Source: Halobacillus halophilus
Lineage (GTDB): Bacteria > Bacillota > Bacilli > Bacillales > Halobacillaceae
DNA: 64,000 nt
Assembly (NCBI RefSeq): GCF_020171985.1
Contig: NZ_JAIVAL010000006.1
Span: 160,839 to 224,838 of the forward strand
Reading direction: 5' to 3'
In this document: piece after piece, positions 9,143 through 17,667 of the stretch
Numbering within the stretch: the stretch's first letter is position 1
Layout of the letters: the number at the start of each line of letters is the position of its first letter
Notes under the pieces: generated by a model
Database searches by the model: none
Seen by the model: only the letters and a program-made list of their open reading frames with translations
What the model was told of the DNA's origin: nothing
Translations under genes and position numbers: made by a program

Positions 9143-9169
9143 TAAAAAAGCACGCCCATAGGACGTGCC
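9143..9169 (-). terminator. minus-strand terminator
   Basis: On the minus strand GCACGTCC pairs with GGGCGTGC over a three-base loop and is followed by six T. It lies after the broken excalibur gene and before the NTPase gene. Confidence 0.65.
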
Positions 9170-9231
9170 TTTATGTTACTCCGTGAGCTTAATGTTTATA
9201 TATGAATTAAAGATTCTTTGTATTTTTCATT

Positions 9232-9412
9232 TTATTGTGAAATATCACAATAAATTTCATCCGTATCCCTGTTCAAGTCATGGATCGGACTTATGCCCAC
9301 CAGCTACTTCGAAAAGCGCTTGTGCTGCTGCGTGATTTCTGTTGAAATCAACACAGTCACGCTCAGAGCCCAAAGGAACTAACATCAGATCAGTGTTTGA
9401 GAATTCTTTCTT
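9232..9412 (-). pseudogene. frameshifted excalibur (calcium-binding) domain relic
   Basis: The minus strand encodes SERDCVDFNRNHAAAQALFE and then VAGGHKSDP. After a stop and a one-frame shift it continues LNRDTDEIYCDISQ with a stop at 9232. This is the excalibur pattern: DC.DF, a helix with an Ala-rich face, FE..GG, then an acidic DxDxDG-like loop and a second Cys. The calcium loop is degraded. There is no signal peptide or start in frame, so it is a remnant of a secreted or nuclease-linked protein. The interval 9120-9490 holds nothing else. Confidence 0.55.
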
Positions 9413-9490
9413 CTAGATTAAAATTTTTTATTGGAGATTAGCTTCCGTTATTTTTTCTTAGTGACTAGCAAATATCTATCGTTGTGCAAA

Positions 9491-10255
9491 TTATTTTTTC
9501 TCAAAATCACTTCTCATTTTCTCAGCTATTTCAATTAGCTTCTTTCCCTCTTCAATATTGTTACCAATCGTGTGCTGACCTGAAATTACTCTTTCTAATT
9601 CAAGCAGGATCTTTTGTTCGAAAATTGTTATGAAATCCTGTATATAAACTATTTCAATATTTTTTTCATCTATATCCATAATTTTCATTACGATTTTTTT
9701 GATTTGGTTATCATTGTTCCAAGATTTGATTGAGGACTCTCTTTCTTGCTTTAAGTACAAGAATATTAATCTTCCTGTAAAAGTAATATAAGACTTATAT
9801 AGTCCCCATATATACTCACCTAAATATGGTCTGCAGGCTTCAATTTCAATTGTATTTAATACAGTGTTAGTAGATTCATCTGTTAGAGTATCCAGTCCCA
9901 GGCTTTTATCGTGTTTTTTGGCTACTTCATTGTATTCATCTGGCAAAAAAATAGTATAAAATAGAATTAGCGGACTAGAGTAATCTCTTATTTCAAGTAC
10001 ACTACTCCAAAGTTTATCTACTGAATCTAATCTTTTCTCATGAGATATACTTACTCCGGTGTTTAGGTTGCCTAATGAGGATTTAATTATTTCGATAGCT
10101 TTATCATCATAAGATTTATCTTTTGCTATTCCCTTTTCAGCAGTATGCTTCCATCTAATCTTAAGAAAATTATTTAAAGGTTTGCTTATCCAATTCAATA
10201 TACCTATAACAACTGCACCTATCGCTCCAGCACTAACTAGTTCTCCAAATCCCAT
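9491..10255 (-). CDS. membrane-anchored hypothetical protein
   Basis: 254 residues with one N-terminal hydrophobic segment at about 5-25 (LVSAGAIGAVVIGILNWI) and a charged, mostly helical body. The helix lacks a signal cleavage pattern, so it is probably an anchor with the body inside the cell. ATG at 10255 follows a GGGG-type ribosome binding site on the minus strand. It lies between the KAP NTPase and the TIR-like gene, each with its own terminator-like hairpin, so the three are separate transcription units. No function is recognised; membrane localisation next to effectors is common in defence loci. Confidence 0.6.
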   Translation of the reverse strand: MGFGELVSAGAIGAVVIGILNWISKPLNNFLKIRWKHTAEKGIAKDKSYDDKAIEIIKSSLGNLNTGVSISHEKRLDSVDKLWSSVLEIRDYSSPLILFYTIFLPDEYNEVAKKHDKSLGLDTLTDESTNTVLNTIEIEACRPYLGEYIWGLYKSYITFTGRLIFLYLKQERESSIKSWNNDNQIKKIVMKIMDIDEKNIEIVYIQDFITIFEQKILLELERVISGQHTIGNNIEEGKKLIEIAEKMRSDFEKK

Positions 10256-10327
10256 TCATATCCCCACTTCTTAAACATTTATATAATTGAATATTGTGTT
10301 TTAAGTGATAAACAAAAAATTTGAAAT

Positions 10328-10349
10328 AAACACGTCAATTGACGTGTTT
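10328..10349. terminator. palindromic bidirectional terminator
   Basis: AAACACGTCAATTGACGTGTTT is a long perfect palindrome flanked by T-rich and A-rich tracts, 110 bases after the stop of the TIR-like gene. Confidence 0.6.
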
Positions 10350-10461
10350 ATTTTTTATCCATTTCTTTTAGACTTGTAGATTGAGTAATGAAAGCAACTT
10401 ACTTTCCAATTCCTTATTTTGCTATGGTTTTCTAGATTTCCAACATTTTTTTGCACCTTAT

Positions 10462-11310
10462 TTACAGAGAAGGATTTAAGCCTGCTTGTTTCATTTCTCG
10501 TAATATAGGATATCCAATGTCCTCAACTGAGTGTTCGACTTTTTTGTAGATTAGCCCATTTATATCCGAGGGGAGTTGTACGTCTGATTTGTACAGCGCG
10601 CAAACTTTTTGTCTTCCTAATCTTCCAATAAAGTATACTAGTTCAAAAATCACGTTTTGTCTGGCGCGGTAGTTATACTTACGCTCATGATCTGATTTTT
10701 GAAGTTCATTAGCATGCATCCCAACATCATCAGGAGTAAGCAGTACGAAAGCAAAATCAACCTCAGAGTGTTGTTCAAATTTTTCAAGAATCGTTAGCCC
10801 TTGATCAGCCTCCCTATGAAGTACTACAGGTTTTATATTGGATCTATGTAGGAATATTTCCAGCTCATTTTTAAGTTGTTCATCATGCCCATGAACTATA
10901 AAAGCTTTGTTTTTAACTTCACCTCCATGCTTATCTTCGGGAACTCCTGTATGCTCATGTTCTCTACTTATAGAACCTGGGACGAAATCAATTACTTCAT
11001 CTGTAATATCTTGGACGTGTTCTGCGGCACGCCATTCATAAGAAGGGGCATTTACCCTTAATACCCTTGAGGCTTGGTCTCTAGCTCTTAGCTCCTGAAT
11101 TTTTTTCTCGAATTCTTCTTTACTATCTGTTTTACTTACTTGAAATCGTTCTACTCTATCTCCAGATATTGTTCTTCCGTTAACAATTATGGGGTCACCA
11201 TGTTTGTAGGGTTTAATAAACCTTTCGTATAATTCATCTTCGTTAATATTATATTTATCTTCGCCATTTCTTTGTCCTTTAACTGAAATACGTACATGAT
11301 ATAAACTCAT
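10462..11310 (-). CDS. TIR-like nucleotide-binding effector protein
   Basis: 282 residues. Residues 135-265 match the predicted nucleotide-binding TIR-like family (CAP12/Pycsar-effector TIR type): KAFIVHGHDEQLKNELE, PVVLHREADQGLTILEKFE, VDFAFVLLTPDD, then RQNVIFELVYFIGRLGR with E223 as likely catalytic glutamate. The N-terminal 110 residues form a separate domain of unknown type, probably the sensor. ATG at 11310 has a GGGGG ribosome binding site. Proteins of this family degrade NAD when triggered in CBASS or Pycsar systems; no cyclase gene is in this block, so the trigger is unknown. Confidence 0.75.
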   Translation of the reverse strand: MSLYHVRISVKGQRNGEDKYNINEDELYERFIKPYKHGDPIIVNGRTISGDRVERFQVSKTDSKEEFEKKIQELRARDQASRVLRVNAPSYEWRAAEHVQDITDEVIDFVPGSISREHEHTGVPEDKHGGEVKNKAFIVHGHDEQLKNELEIFLHRSNIKPVVLHREADQGLTILEKFEQHSEVDFAFVLLTPDDVGMHANELQKSDHERKYNYRARQNVIFELVYFIGRLGRQKVCALYKSDVQLPSDINGLIYKKVEHSVEDIGYPILREMKQAGLNPSL

Positions 11311-11409
11311 ATAGAATCCCCCGAAAAGTAATAAATTATTGTAGTAACACCGATAAAATCGTCAATATAATCATTAATTCATATAAATAGAGCACCTCTA
11401 CAGAGATGT

Positions 11410-11523
11410 TTATTTGTTGTCCAACTCTTTAGATTTTTGTACCAAATACTGAAAGTAGCTCTTCAATTCCCGGATCTGCTCAGGACTCATTGACTTCCAC
11501 TTTTCGATATCGAAGAAGGACAT
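11410..11523 (-). CDS. very small protein downstream of a broken XRE regulator
   Basis: 37 codons starting MSFFDIEKWKSMSPEQIREL and ending KSKELDNK. The ATG overlaps the region where the relic of an XRE repressor ends with a TAA, so the arrangement looks like the second gene of a two-gene regulator unit. It is helical and charged; no function is recognised. It may itself be a leftover of the same decayed operon. Confidence 0.4.
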   Translation of the reverse strand: MSFFDIEKWKSMSPEQIRELKSYFQYLVQKSKELDNK

Positions 11524-11805
11524 TTAGTCAATTTCGTATTTATCAAGGAGTCGGTTTATTTCTTCTATTGAATCCTACTCTTCATTGCCAGTCTTTTAAC
11601 AGCTTCTGATCTACCAACTAAATAATCAGTTGATACTTCAAAGAAATCTGCCATTTTCGAAGAGTTTCGTAATCTGGCTCGCTTCTATCTTTTTCAAAGT
11701 GGGATAAGGAAGCTTTAGAAATACCCGCTCTTTCTGCTAAACCTTCTGAGTGAAATTTCTTTTCTTTCTTAATTTAGTTATTAAATTCCCTACAATCGTA
11801 GTCAA
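11524..11805 (-). pseudogene. frameshifted XRE-family repressor
   Basis: Pieces in different frames reconstruct a typical XRE/Cro-CI HTH protein: IVGNLITKLRKKRNFTQ, then after a shift EGLAERAGISKASLSHFEKD and RSEPDYETLRK, then after another shift MADFFEVSTDYLVGRSEAVK, then a stop and a short tail EEINRLLDKYEID. At least two frameshifts and a stop are present. It is likely the former phage-type or element repressor of this block. Confidence 0.65.
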
Positions 11806-12053
11806 AACTACTAATTATTTCATCTTTATATTCTTATAATACTATACAAAATGTAGCAATAAAATAGTTGCTATAAAAAGTCATCGCGTTTAATTGTAAT
11901 AACTGATGCATAATAAAATCAAATTTAAGGTTATATTAAGTGATATGTCCTTAATTTATCTTGTATTTATGTTAATGGGTACATGAGCCCCTATGATATA
12001 GCTAATAAGAATCAACGTAATTTGAGAAAAATTATATTTTCCATCTATTTAAC
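11806..12053. other. AT-rich gap between accessory block and flagellin promoter
   Basis: No open frame with a ribosome binding site was found. Nothing else is recognisable before the SigD promoter. Confidence 0.4.
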
Positions 12054-12081
12054 TAAACAATAGAACCGGTTAATCCGATAT
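12054..12081 (+). promoter_or_regulatory. SigD (flagellar sigma) promoter of hag
   Basis: TAAA at 12054-12057 and CCGATAT at 12075-12081, spaced as in the SigD consensus TAAA-N16-GCCGATAT. It is about 110 bases upstream of the flagellin start. Confidence 0.85.
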
Positions 12082-12135
12082 ATCTAGTGAAAGTATCAAT
12101 GATGATGACTCTATAAATTAGAGTGATTATAGAAT

Positions 12136-12163
12136 TATATAGCCAAATGGATGTGGCTATATA
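12136..12163 (+). promoter_or_regulatory. hairpin with CsrA-type site in the hag leader
   Basis: A perfect 10-base stem, TATATAGCCA with TGGCTATATA, presents the loop AATGGATG. GGA in a hairpin loop is the hallmark of a CsrA site, and it corresponds in position to the upstream site in the B. subtilis hag leader. Confidence 0.7.
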
Positions 12164-12172
12164 GAAAACAAA

Positions 12173-12183
12173 TTACATGGAGG
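12173..12183 (+). promoter_or_regulatory. second CsrA-type site overlapping the hag ribosome binding site
   Basis: TTACATGGAGG fits the ACANGGA core of CsrA sites and contains the Shine-Dalgarno GGAGG for the ATG at 12192. Binding here would block translation, as in B. subtilis, where FliW relieves CsrA. Confidence 0.65.
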
Positions 12184-12191
12184 TTTTTTAA

Positions 12192-13691
12192 ATGAGAATT
12201 AATCACAACATCGCGGCGCTAAATACGCACCGCCAACTAGGTCAAGCAAACAACGCACAACAAAATTCTATGGAGAAGTTGTCTTCTGGTCTTCGTATCA
12301 ACAATGCTTCTGATGATGCAGCAGGGCTTGCAATTTCTGAAAAAATGAGAGGTCAAATTCGTGGTTTAGAACAATCACAACGTAATGCACAAGATGCCAC
12401 TTCTTTAATACAAACTGCCGAAGGAGCTTTAAATGAAACTCATGATATCTTACAACGCATGCGTGAATTAGCTACCCAATCTGCTAACGATACAAATACA
12501 ACAGAAGATCGTGCTGAGATTCAAAAAGAAGTAGACCAATTATCTGAAGAAATTACTAGAATCTCTGATAACACTGAGTTTAACACACAAAATTTATTAG
12601 ATGGTTCTTTTAAAGGGACATTCCATATAGGTGCAAATGAAGGTCAAAACATTGGTATAGCTATTAACAACATGGGCGCTAATTCATTAGGTGTAGAAGG
12701 TGCAGAAGGCGTAAAGATGACTGTATCTTCAGCTAGTAGTATTAGTTCCATAAATGCAGATGGAGCAGCTACAAATACAGATGCAGCAGAGGCGTTTGGC
12801 GCTTTAGGTGATGCATCAGGGGCAAATGATCCAAGTGCAACCTTTAATGTTACTAAACTAGAAAATAAAGTAACTATGACAGATGCTGCCTCATCCTTTG
12901 ATGCACAATATGGGTTAACTGATTCAAGTGGTAATGTAGTAGCAGTTAGTGCTGATGGAAATAAATATTCTGTTTTAGAAACAGCTACAGCAGAAGAAGA
13001 TTTAAACAGCACTACTGGCGTATTAAATGATGGCTCTAGTGATCTGGAAATTAACTTTGGAACTAATACTACTGTAACTAGTGGTACAGTGACTTCGAGT
13101 TTGACTGATAATGGATCAGATGCATCAGATACATTAGCTTTTTCAGCCACAGAAGGACAGTTATCATTTACTAATGAGAATAAACTAGCCTCAGGAGATT
13201 ATACAGTAGTCGATAATACCCACGCCCTGGTTAGTTCTGGGCAAGGATTGGTTAATTCTGATGGTGATTTAGTGGCTACTGGGGATGGAGATACTTTTAG
13301 TAATTTAAATGGTAATGAACTATTTAATATTGCCTCTGGATCTGATACTTTAGGTGCAGGAGATACTATTACAATTGCAAGTTCAGGTGGTATAGACGTA
13401 TCCACACAAACGGCTGCAGATGATGCTCTTACTGTCCTGGATGATGCTATTAGCTCTGTATCTGCAGAACGATCCAAATTAGGTGCATACCAAAACCGTT
13501 TAGAACATACAATTAATAATCTAGGCACATCTTCTGAAAATCTTACAGCTGCAGAATCTCGTATTCGTGATGTAGATATGGCCAAAGAAATGATGAACCA
13601 AACGAAGTCTTCCATCCTTTCACAGGCTTCTCAAGCAATGCTTGCTAAGGCAAACCAAATGCCGCAAGGAGTACTTCAACTTCTACGTTAA
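12192..13691 (+). CDS. hag: flagellin
   Basis: 499 residues, the filament subunit. The N-terminal D0/D1 region ([20 protein letters not shown], later [20 protein letters not shown]) and the C-terminal D1/D0 region ([16 protein letters not shown] to VLQLLR) are strongly conserved. In between lies a hypervariable, Ser/Thr/Ala/Asp-rich stretch of about 230 residues (roughly 175-405), so the protein is much longer than the 304-residue B. subtilis Hag. The high Asp content of this surface part suits a salt-adapted organism. The gene stands alone: no fliW, csrA, flaG or fliD is adjacent. It has its own SigD promoter, CsrA-type leader and terminator. Confidence 0.97.
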   Translation: MRINHNIAALNTHRQLGQANNAQQNSMEKLSSGLRINNASDDAAGLAISEKMRGQIRGLEQSQRNAQDATSLIQTAEGALNETHDILQRMRELATQSANDTNTTEDRAEIQKEVDQLSEEITRISDNTEFNTQNLLDGSFKGTFHIGANEGQNIGIAINNMGANSLGVEGAEGVKMTVSSASSISSINADGAATNTDAAEAFGALGDASGANDPSATFNVTKLENKVTMTDAASSFDAQYGLTDSSGNVVAVSADGNKYSVLETATAEEDLNSTTGVLNDGSSDLEINFGTNTTVTSGTVTSSLTDNGSDASDTLAFSATEGQLSFTNENKLASGDYTVVDNTHALVSSGQGLVNSDGDLVATGDGDTFSNLNGNELFNIASGSDTLGAGDTITIASSGGIDVSTQTAADDALTVLDDAISSVSAERSKLGAYQNRLEHTINNLGTSSENLTAAESRIRDVDMAKEMMNQTKSSILSQASQAMLAKANQMPQGVLQLLR

Positions 13692-13706
13692 ATTTTATAA
13701 TAGTCT

Positions 13707-13737
13707 AAAAACCCACTTGTTAACGAGTGGGTTTTTC
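13707..13737 (+). terminator. terminator of hag
   Basis: AAAAACCCACT pairs with AGTGGGTTTTT over an eight-base loop, 15 bases after the stop. Confidence 0.9.
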
Positions 13738-13834
13738 AGTTTATAGCTTGTTCGAAACTATTGAAATCATTTGTCGCATAATGGTTTATTGTTCCTTTGA
13801 AAGGAATGGAATTTAGAGAGGATACATCAACTAT

Positions 13835-14157
13835 TTATACAACCTGCCTAGGTGATTCTTCTATTAATCTCCTACGATAAACCACAGTAACAATAAGAAT
13901 CATACAAGCCCCAGCCCCCACAGCCGGAAACAAAACCGTCGTCACCTTCAACCTCTCCAAAGCAACAATCGATAATAAATTCCGAACCATAAACAAAACA
14001 AAAAAAGTGATATTTTCCTCATTGGGTAAATGATAAGCCTTGGTCAAAGTAGGACCAATCCTAATACCTCTACGGTAGATAAAATGAGCACAGCCCAAAA
14101 CGGGTCAGAGGTCAAGTACCAAAAAGATAGTGAGTATAAAGCCAAAATAAGAAACAC
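13835..14157 (-). pseudogene. probable frameshifted small membrane protein
   Basis: On the minus strand one frame gives FLILALYSLSFWYLTSDPF and WAVLILSTVEVLGLVLL and then meets a stop near 14045. The adjacent frame continues with AYHLPNEENITFFVLFMVRN, then LKVTTVLFPAVGAG and a last hydrophobic segment to the stop at 13835. Together they would be a protein of about 105 residues with three or four membrane segments. A single-base change would restore it. A sequencing error cannot be excluded. Family not recognised. Confidence 0.35.
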
Positions 14158-14172
14158 CTTCTTAAGAGAAGC

Positions 14173-14216
14173 AGAGAGACTCACCAACAAGCACGTTGGC
14201 TAAGCCTCTCTTTTTT
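14173..14216. terminator. strong hairpin between convergent units
   Basis: Long stem with AGAGAG/CTCTCT outside and CCAAC/GTTGG inside, followed by six T on the plus strand. It begins two bases after the stop of the minus-strand transporter gene, so it may serve that gene from the other side. Confidence 0.5.
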
Positions 14217-14218
14217 AA

Positions 14219-15634
14219 TTACATAAAAAACACCACAAACAACTGCAGATAAATCTGCACCATCACATAAAACGCAATCGCATACTTAAAGTTAAACAGC
14301 AAACCATTCTTAATAATACTAAGCTTGTTCACCGAACTCAAAATAATCGAAGGTAAAATCAATGGGGATAACATAATCGAAATCACACTGCCGGAAGTAA
14401 TCCCGAGCACGACAATCTCGGGTGGATAAGGCAGCTCCACACCCTGCAGTATCCCCGAAACAAGTACAATAACCGTCAACGGACCGAGTCCGATAAATCC
14501 GAGAACGATGACGACAAACGGCAGCACCCATAGGAAGTTTAAGAACGGTACCGCGTCTGTGATATAAAACAAGCCATCGATAATATACTCGCCGTAACCC
14601 GACTGATTGACGGCATTAATGAGAAAGCCGGCAGCCAACAGAATGGAAAATTGCTGCGCTTTGTTGGGAATGCTTTTGCCGACATATGTTTTTCCATTCT
14701 CTACAATTGCGCTGCTTCTTCTGCGGACGATAAAGTAGAGAAGGACCCAGGCGACGATAACGATCGGGATAATCAGCAATAGATCAACAGGCCAGACCGC
14801 ATTTAATAGAAAGATCGAGCCGAATAAGGTAACGAATAAAAGACCAAACTCGAGCGCATCGCGATTTCCGTTTGGATCTTCTTTCTTTTGCTCTTCAATT
14901 CGACCAAGTTCCTCCTGGATTCCTGCCGTAAGATCGACGCCATAATGTCGTTCTTGGAAGTGGGAGAAGAGGACGGACAACAGGGTGCCGGCAAAGGCAA
15001 TGATAAATCCTTGCAGGATGGATAAACCGAGTGATGCCCCAAGCGCCTGCACGGCAAAGATAAAGCTTGGAATGCTGACGACCCACATGGTGGTCAGGGA
15101 AAATCCGCGCAGCAGGGCGGTTCCTTTATAGTTCTCCCATACTTCTCCTTTTTGATTTTCCAAAAAATCGTCGATCATGCCGTACACCATCGGGATTGAT
15201 CCGAATAATAGGAAGTAAGAGATGATCTGTGTAATGACCATCATGCCGAAATAGAACTTGCGGCTCGTATTGAGCAGGTTCTGCGCGAAGTTAATGACCG
15301 CTTCAATGTATGGTTTTTCTTCTAGGACCCAGCTGATCGTTGGAACGATGAGTAAGAGAGCGATCAATCCGCTCATCACGGTAAAGCCGGATACAGTCGC
15401 TTCGATCAAGGAAGTCCCGGCTGTCAGGTGAATGATCAAGGCGATGACGAGCAGCAACAGCGATATCGCTGCCTGTTTCATCGGCAGGAAAAAATAGCCG
15501 AGCAGGAAGGCGGTCAGACCAAATATAGAAAGCACCGGGGACAGTGTTTCTCCACCGGTGAAAGAGACTACAAAATGCATTAGGACATATAAAGTTATAA
15601 ATAAGGTATAACCTTTTTTGGCTAGTTGTACCAT
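14219..15634 (-). CDS. polytopic membrane protein, transporter-like
   Basis: About 471 residues with roughly 11-12 hydrophobic segments and a cytoplasmic, charged loop in the middle (QEELGRIEEQKKEDPNGNRD). The start is taken at the ATG at 15634 (MVQLAKKGYT) because GGAG lies 7 bases upstream; a GTG 48 bases further up has no ribosome binding site. The two halves look similar in layout, as in ion-transporter superfamily carriers, and motifs such as GFIGLGPLTVIVL and GSVISIMLSPLILP suggest re-entrant loops. I cannot assign a substrate. Confidence 0.7.
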   Translation of the reverse strand: MVQLAKKGYTLFITLYVLMHFVVSFTGGETLSPVLSIFGLTAFLLGYFFLPMKQAAISLLLLVIALIIHLTAGTSLIEATVSGFTVMSGLIALLLIVPTISWVLEEKPYIEAVINFAQNLLNTSRKFYFGMMVITQIISYFLLFGSIPMVYGMIDDFLENQKGEVWENYKGTALLRGFSLTTMWVVSIPSFIFAVQALGASLGLSILQGFIIAFAGTLLSVLFSHFQERHYGVDLTAGIQEELGRIEEQKKEDPNGNRDALEFGLLFVTLFGSIFLLNAVWPVDLLLIIPIVIVAWVLLYFIVRRRSSAIVENGKTYVGKSIPNKAQQFSILLAAGFLINAVNQSGYGEYIIDGLFYITDAVPFLNFLWVLPFVVIVLGFIGLGPLTVIVLVSGILQGVELPYPPEIVVLGITSGSVISIMLSPLILPSIILSSVNKLSIIKNGLLFNFKYAIAFYVMVQIYLQLFVVFFM

Positions 15635-15754
15635 AGGAATGCTCCAATCGTGGTTCAATATGTACGTATCATATCTTATCACAGGCGACGGCGATTAGCT
15701 GAGATTGTGCTTTACTGCAACGCGCGGAAGTGGTTGCCTTTTTACATAAAAGAG

Positions 15755-15797
15755 AAAGCTGGCCGGAGCGTCTATGAATAGACTTCCGAACAGCTTT
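15755..15797 (-). terminator. terminator of the GGDEF gene
   Basis: AAAGCTG pairs with CAGCTTT, with inner CCGGA/TCCG and GTCTA/TAGAC pairings, and a T-rich tract follows on the minus strand. The stem overlaps the stop codon. Confidence 0.6.
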
Positions 15798-16893
15798 ATA
15801 CAGGCTCACGCGCGAACTTCTGGGCTAGACACACTTGATTTCTCCCGGATTGTTTCGCTTCGTATAGCGCGTGATCGGCTTCTTCTATAAGTAATTTCGG
15901 TGTGTTCGTGGTGTCGTCATAACAGGCAATACCAATGGACACCGTAATGGAAATAGTCTCGCCCGTAGCCAATTGGAAGGCGTGATTTTGAACCCTTTTC
16001 CGGATCCGTTCACTGATTTCTTCGGCGCGCTGTGCAGAGCAGTCGAGGAGAATCACAGTGAATTCTTCGCCTCCGTTCCGGCTGACGTGATCGAAGGAGC
16101 GGACGGTGCTGGTTAAAATATGACTTAATTCCACCAGAACCTGATCGCCTTCGACGTGACCGTAACGATCGTTCACGGTCTTAAAGTGATCGATATCAAT
16201 ATAGAGTAACGTCATTTTCTCATCTCTGTGCTGCGCGTCTTTGCAGACTTGATTAAAGATCTGATCAAATTTGCGGACATTGTATAGACCTGTTAACCCG
16301 TCGGTCATGGACTCGGATTTGTACTTGTTTAAGATCTTCTGATTTTTGCGTACATACTCCACGACATAGAAAGATAGAAAGCCGGCTAGATACGATATGC
16401 TCCAATAGGAAAGAACCAGGGAAATTAGGGTATCCATACGAAGCGAAAGAAACGTTAACATGATCGTAAAAATAAGATTGGAGATGGTTAGTGCCAGGAA
16501 AACCTTCTTCATTTTTGACAATTTGAGTCTCGTAATGAGAAGAGTCAAAAATGTCGTCCCGCCAATAAAAATGATGGCCAGTACCGCCTGGGTGGTAAAT
16601 CCGAATAAAAATCGGCCTATAATAATCAGCATCATAGCGATCAGAGCGGGAATGCTGCCGCCGTAATAGGACATTAAGATCACTGGAATATGTCGTAAAT
16701 CGATGATGACGGTGTCCATAGGCATGCTGTACAGCATCAGAACGTTACTCAATATCCCTGATAGGATGCCGGCCGTGATTTTCTGGCGTCTTGATGAAGT
16801 TCGTCTCAGTGGGGAAGAGTTGGTTAACTGAGTATATACAAATAAGAGGGCCACAAGGATGGCTAAATTGGAAATCAGTTCTTTCAGGATCAT
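15796..16893 (-). CDS. membrane diguanylate cyclase (5TM-GGDEF)
   Basis: 365 residues. The first 190 form a 5TM-5TMR-LYT sensor module (ILSGILSNVLMLYSMPM, then DLRHIPVILMSYYGG), followed by a GGDEF domain from about residue 200: DIDHFKTVNDRYGH for metal and GTP binding and active-site RNGGEEF. RSFD five residues before GGEEF is an intact inhibitory I-site (RxxD), so product feedback is expected. No EAL domain. It should make cyclic di-GMP at the membrane. Domain order and length resemble B. subtilis DgcK (YhcK). ATG at 16893 has GGGGAG upstream. Single-gene unit. Confidence 0.88.
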   Translation of the reverse strand: MILKELISNLAILVALLFVYTQLTNSSPLRRTSSRRQKITAGILSGILSNVLMLYSMPMDTVIIDLRHIPVILMSYYGGSIPALIAMMLIIIGRFLFGFTTQAVLAIIFIGGTTFLTLLITRLKLSKMKKVFLALTISNLIFTIMLTFLSLRMDTLISLVLSYWSISYLAGFLSFYVVEYVRKNQKILNKYKSESMTDGLTGLYNVRKFDQIFNQVCKDAQHRDEKMTLLYIDIDHFKTVNDRYGHVEGDQVLVELSHILTSTVRSFDHVSRNGGEEFTVILLDCSAQRAEEISERIRKRVQNHAFQLATGETISITVSIGIACYDDTTNTPKLLIEEADHALYEAKQSGRNQVCLAQKFAREPV

Positions 16894-17136
16894 AATAGGT
16901 TCTCCCCTGTGAATAAAGATTTATTTCTGTGTGTGAGTTATAGCCTATGTCGAATGTTTGTATAGGTATTATATACCCATTTTGTACAAGGGTTAAATAG
17001 GATAATGTACTTTTTTTCTATTTAGGTGCTCGGAAAGTCAAATTAATGATGGATATACATACCTAATATTGTGAATATCATCCCTCAATGCTAAGATATT
17101 CCTGTGACGATTATAATGAACACAGGAGGAATTTGC

Positions 17137-17394
17137 TTGAAATTTCATTGTTTACATTTTGATACCAGGCCGCTGAAAATTTCTGGTATATACGCTAAAA
17201 GAATTGACTCCACCCTTGTATTTGAGTTGGAAGGGAGAGTGACCAGGAGTTTCATTAAAAGCTTCCAGGAAGACTTTATCCAATCGGTCAAAGTAGATCT
17301 TCATGATAAAAAAAGTTCCAATATTTATACAGGCCCCTTTAAAATGAAAGAACACTATGGAATCCTCTCACTTGTAAAAGTTCCTCGTAGATAA
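17137..17394 (+). CDS. small hypothetical protein
   Basis: 85 residues from a TTG at 17137 that lies 7 bases after AGGAGG; an ATG further upstream at 17104 has no ribosome binding site. The product is soluble and basic (LKFHCLHFDTRPLKISGI at the start, LSLVKVPRR at the end). No family recognised. It stands alone between the cyclase and mqo. Confidence 0.5.
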   Translation: MKFHCLHFDTRPLKISGIYAKRIDSTLVFELEGRVTRSFIKSFQEDFIQSVKVDLHDKKSSNIYTGPFKMKEHYGILSLVKVPRR

Positions 17395-17589
17395 AAAAGA
17401 GCGATGCGGTTTGAATCAGACCCCACATTCTATCACACGGGATGTTTTTAAGCATCGTATGCCTGCATTACCTCCTCACCTCTTCAGTTTGAAACCATCT
17501 TTCCTTATTCGCCAGGGGTTTGCTGCGATAACCATGACGGATTAGTTAGCATGGCTGCTCCATAATGAACCCAAAATCCTCAAAATAAA

Positions 17590-17633
17590 AAGGAAGCATC
17601 GTGAGCCATATTGGCGCATCAATGCTTCCTTGT
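17590..17633 (-). terminator. terminator of mqo
   Basis: GGAAGCAT pairs with ATGCTTCC, and a long T-rich tract follows on the minus strand. Confidence 0.75.
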
Positions 17634-17667
17634 GTCGTTCTTCTGTTGTTATAAAGAGTTACTTTTA

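Noticed and set aside
12644..13615. Long open frames on the minus strand opposite the flagellin gene
   Set aside because: They are antisense shadows of the repetitive hag coding sequence; no ribosome binding sites and the plus strand is certain.
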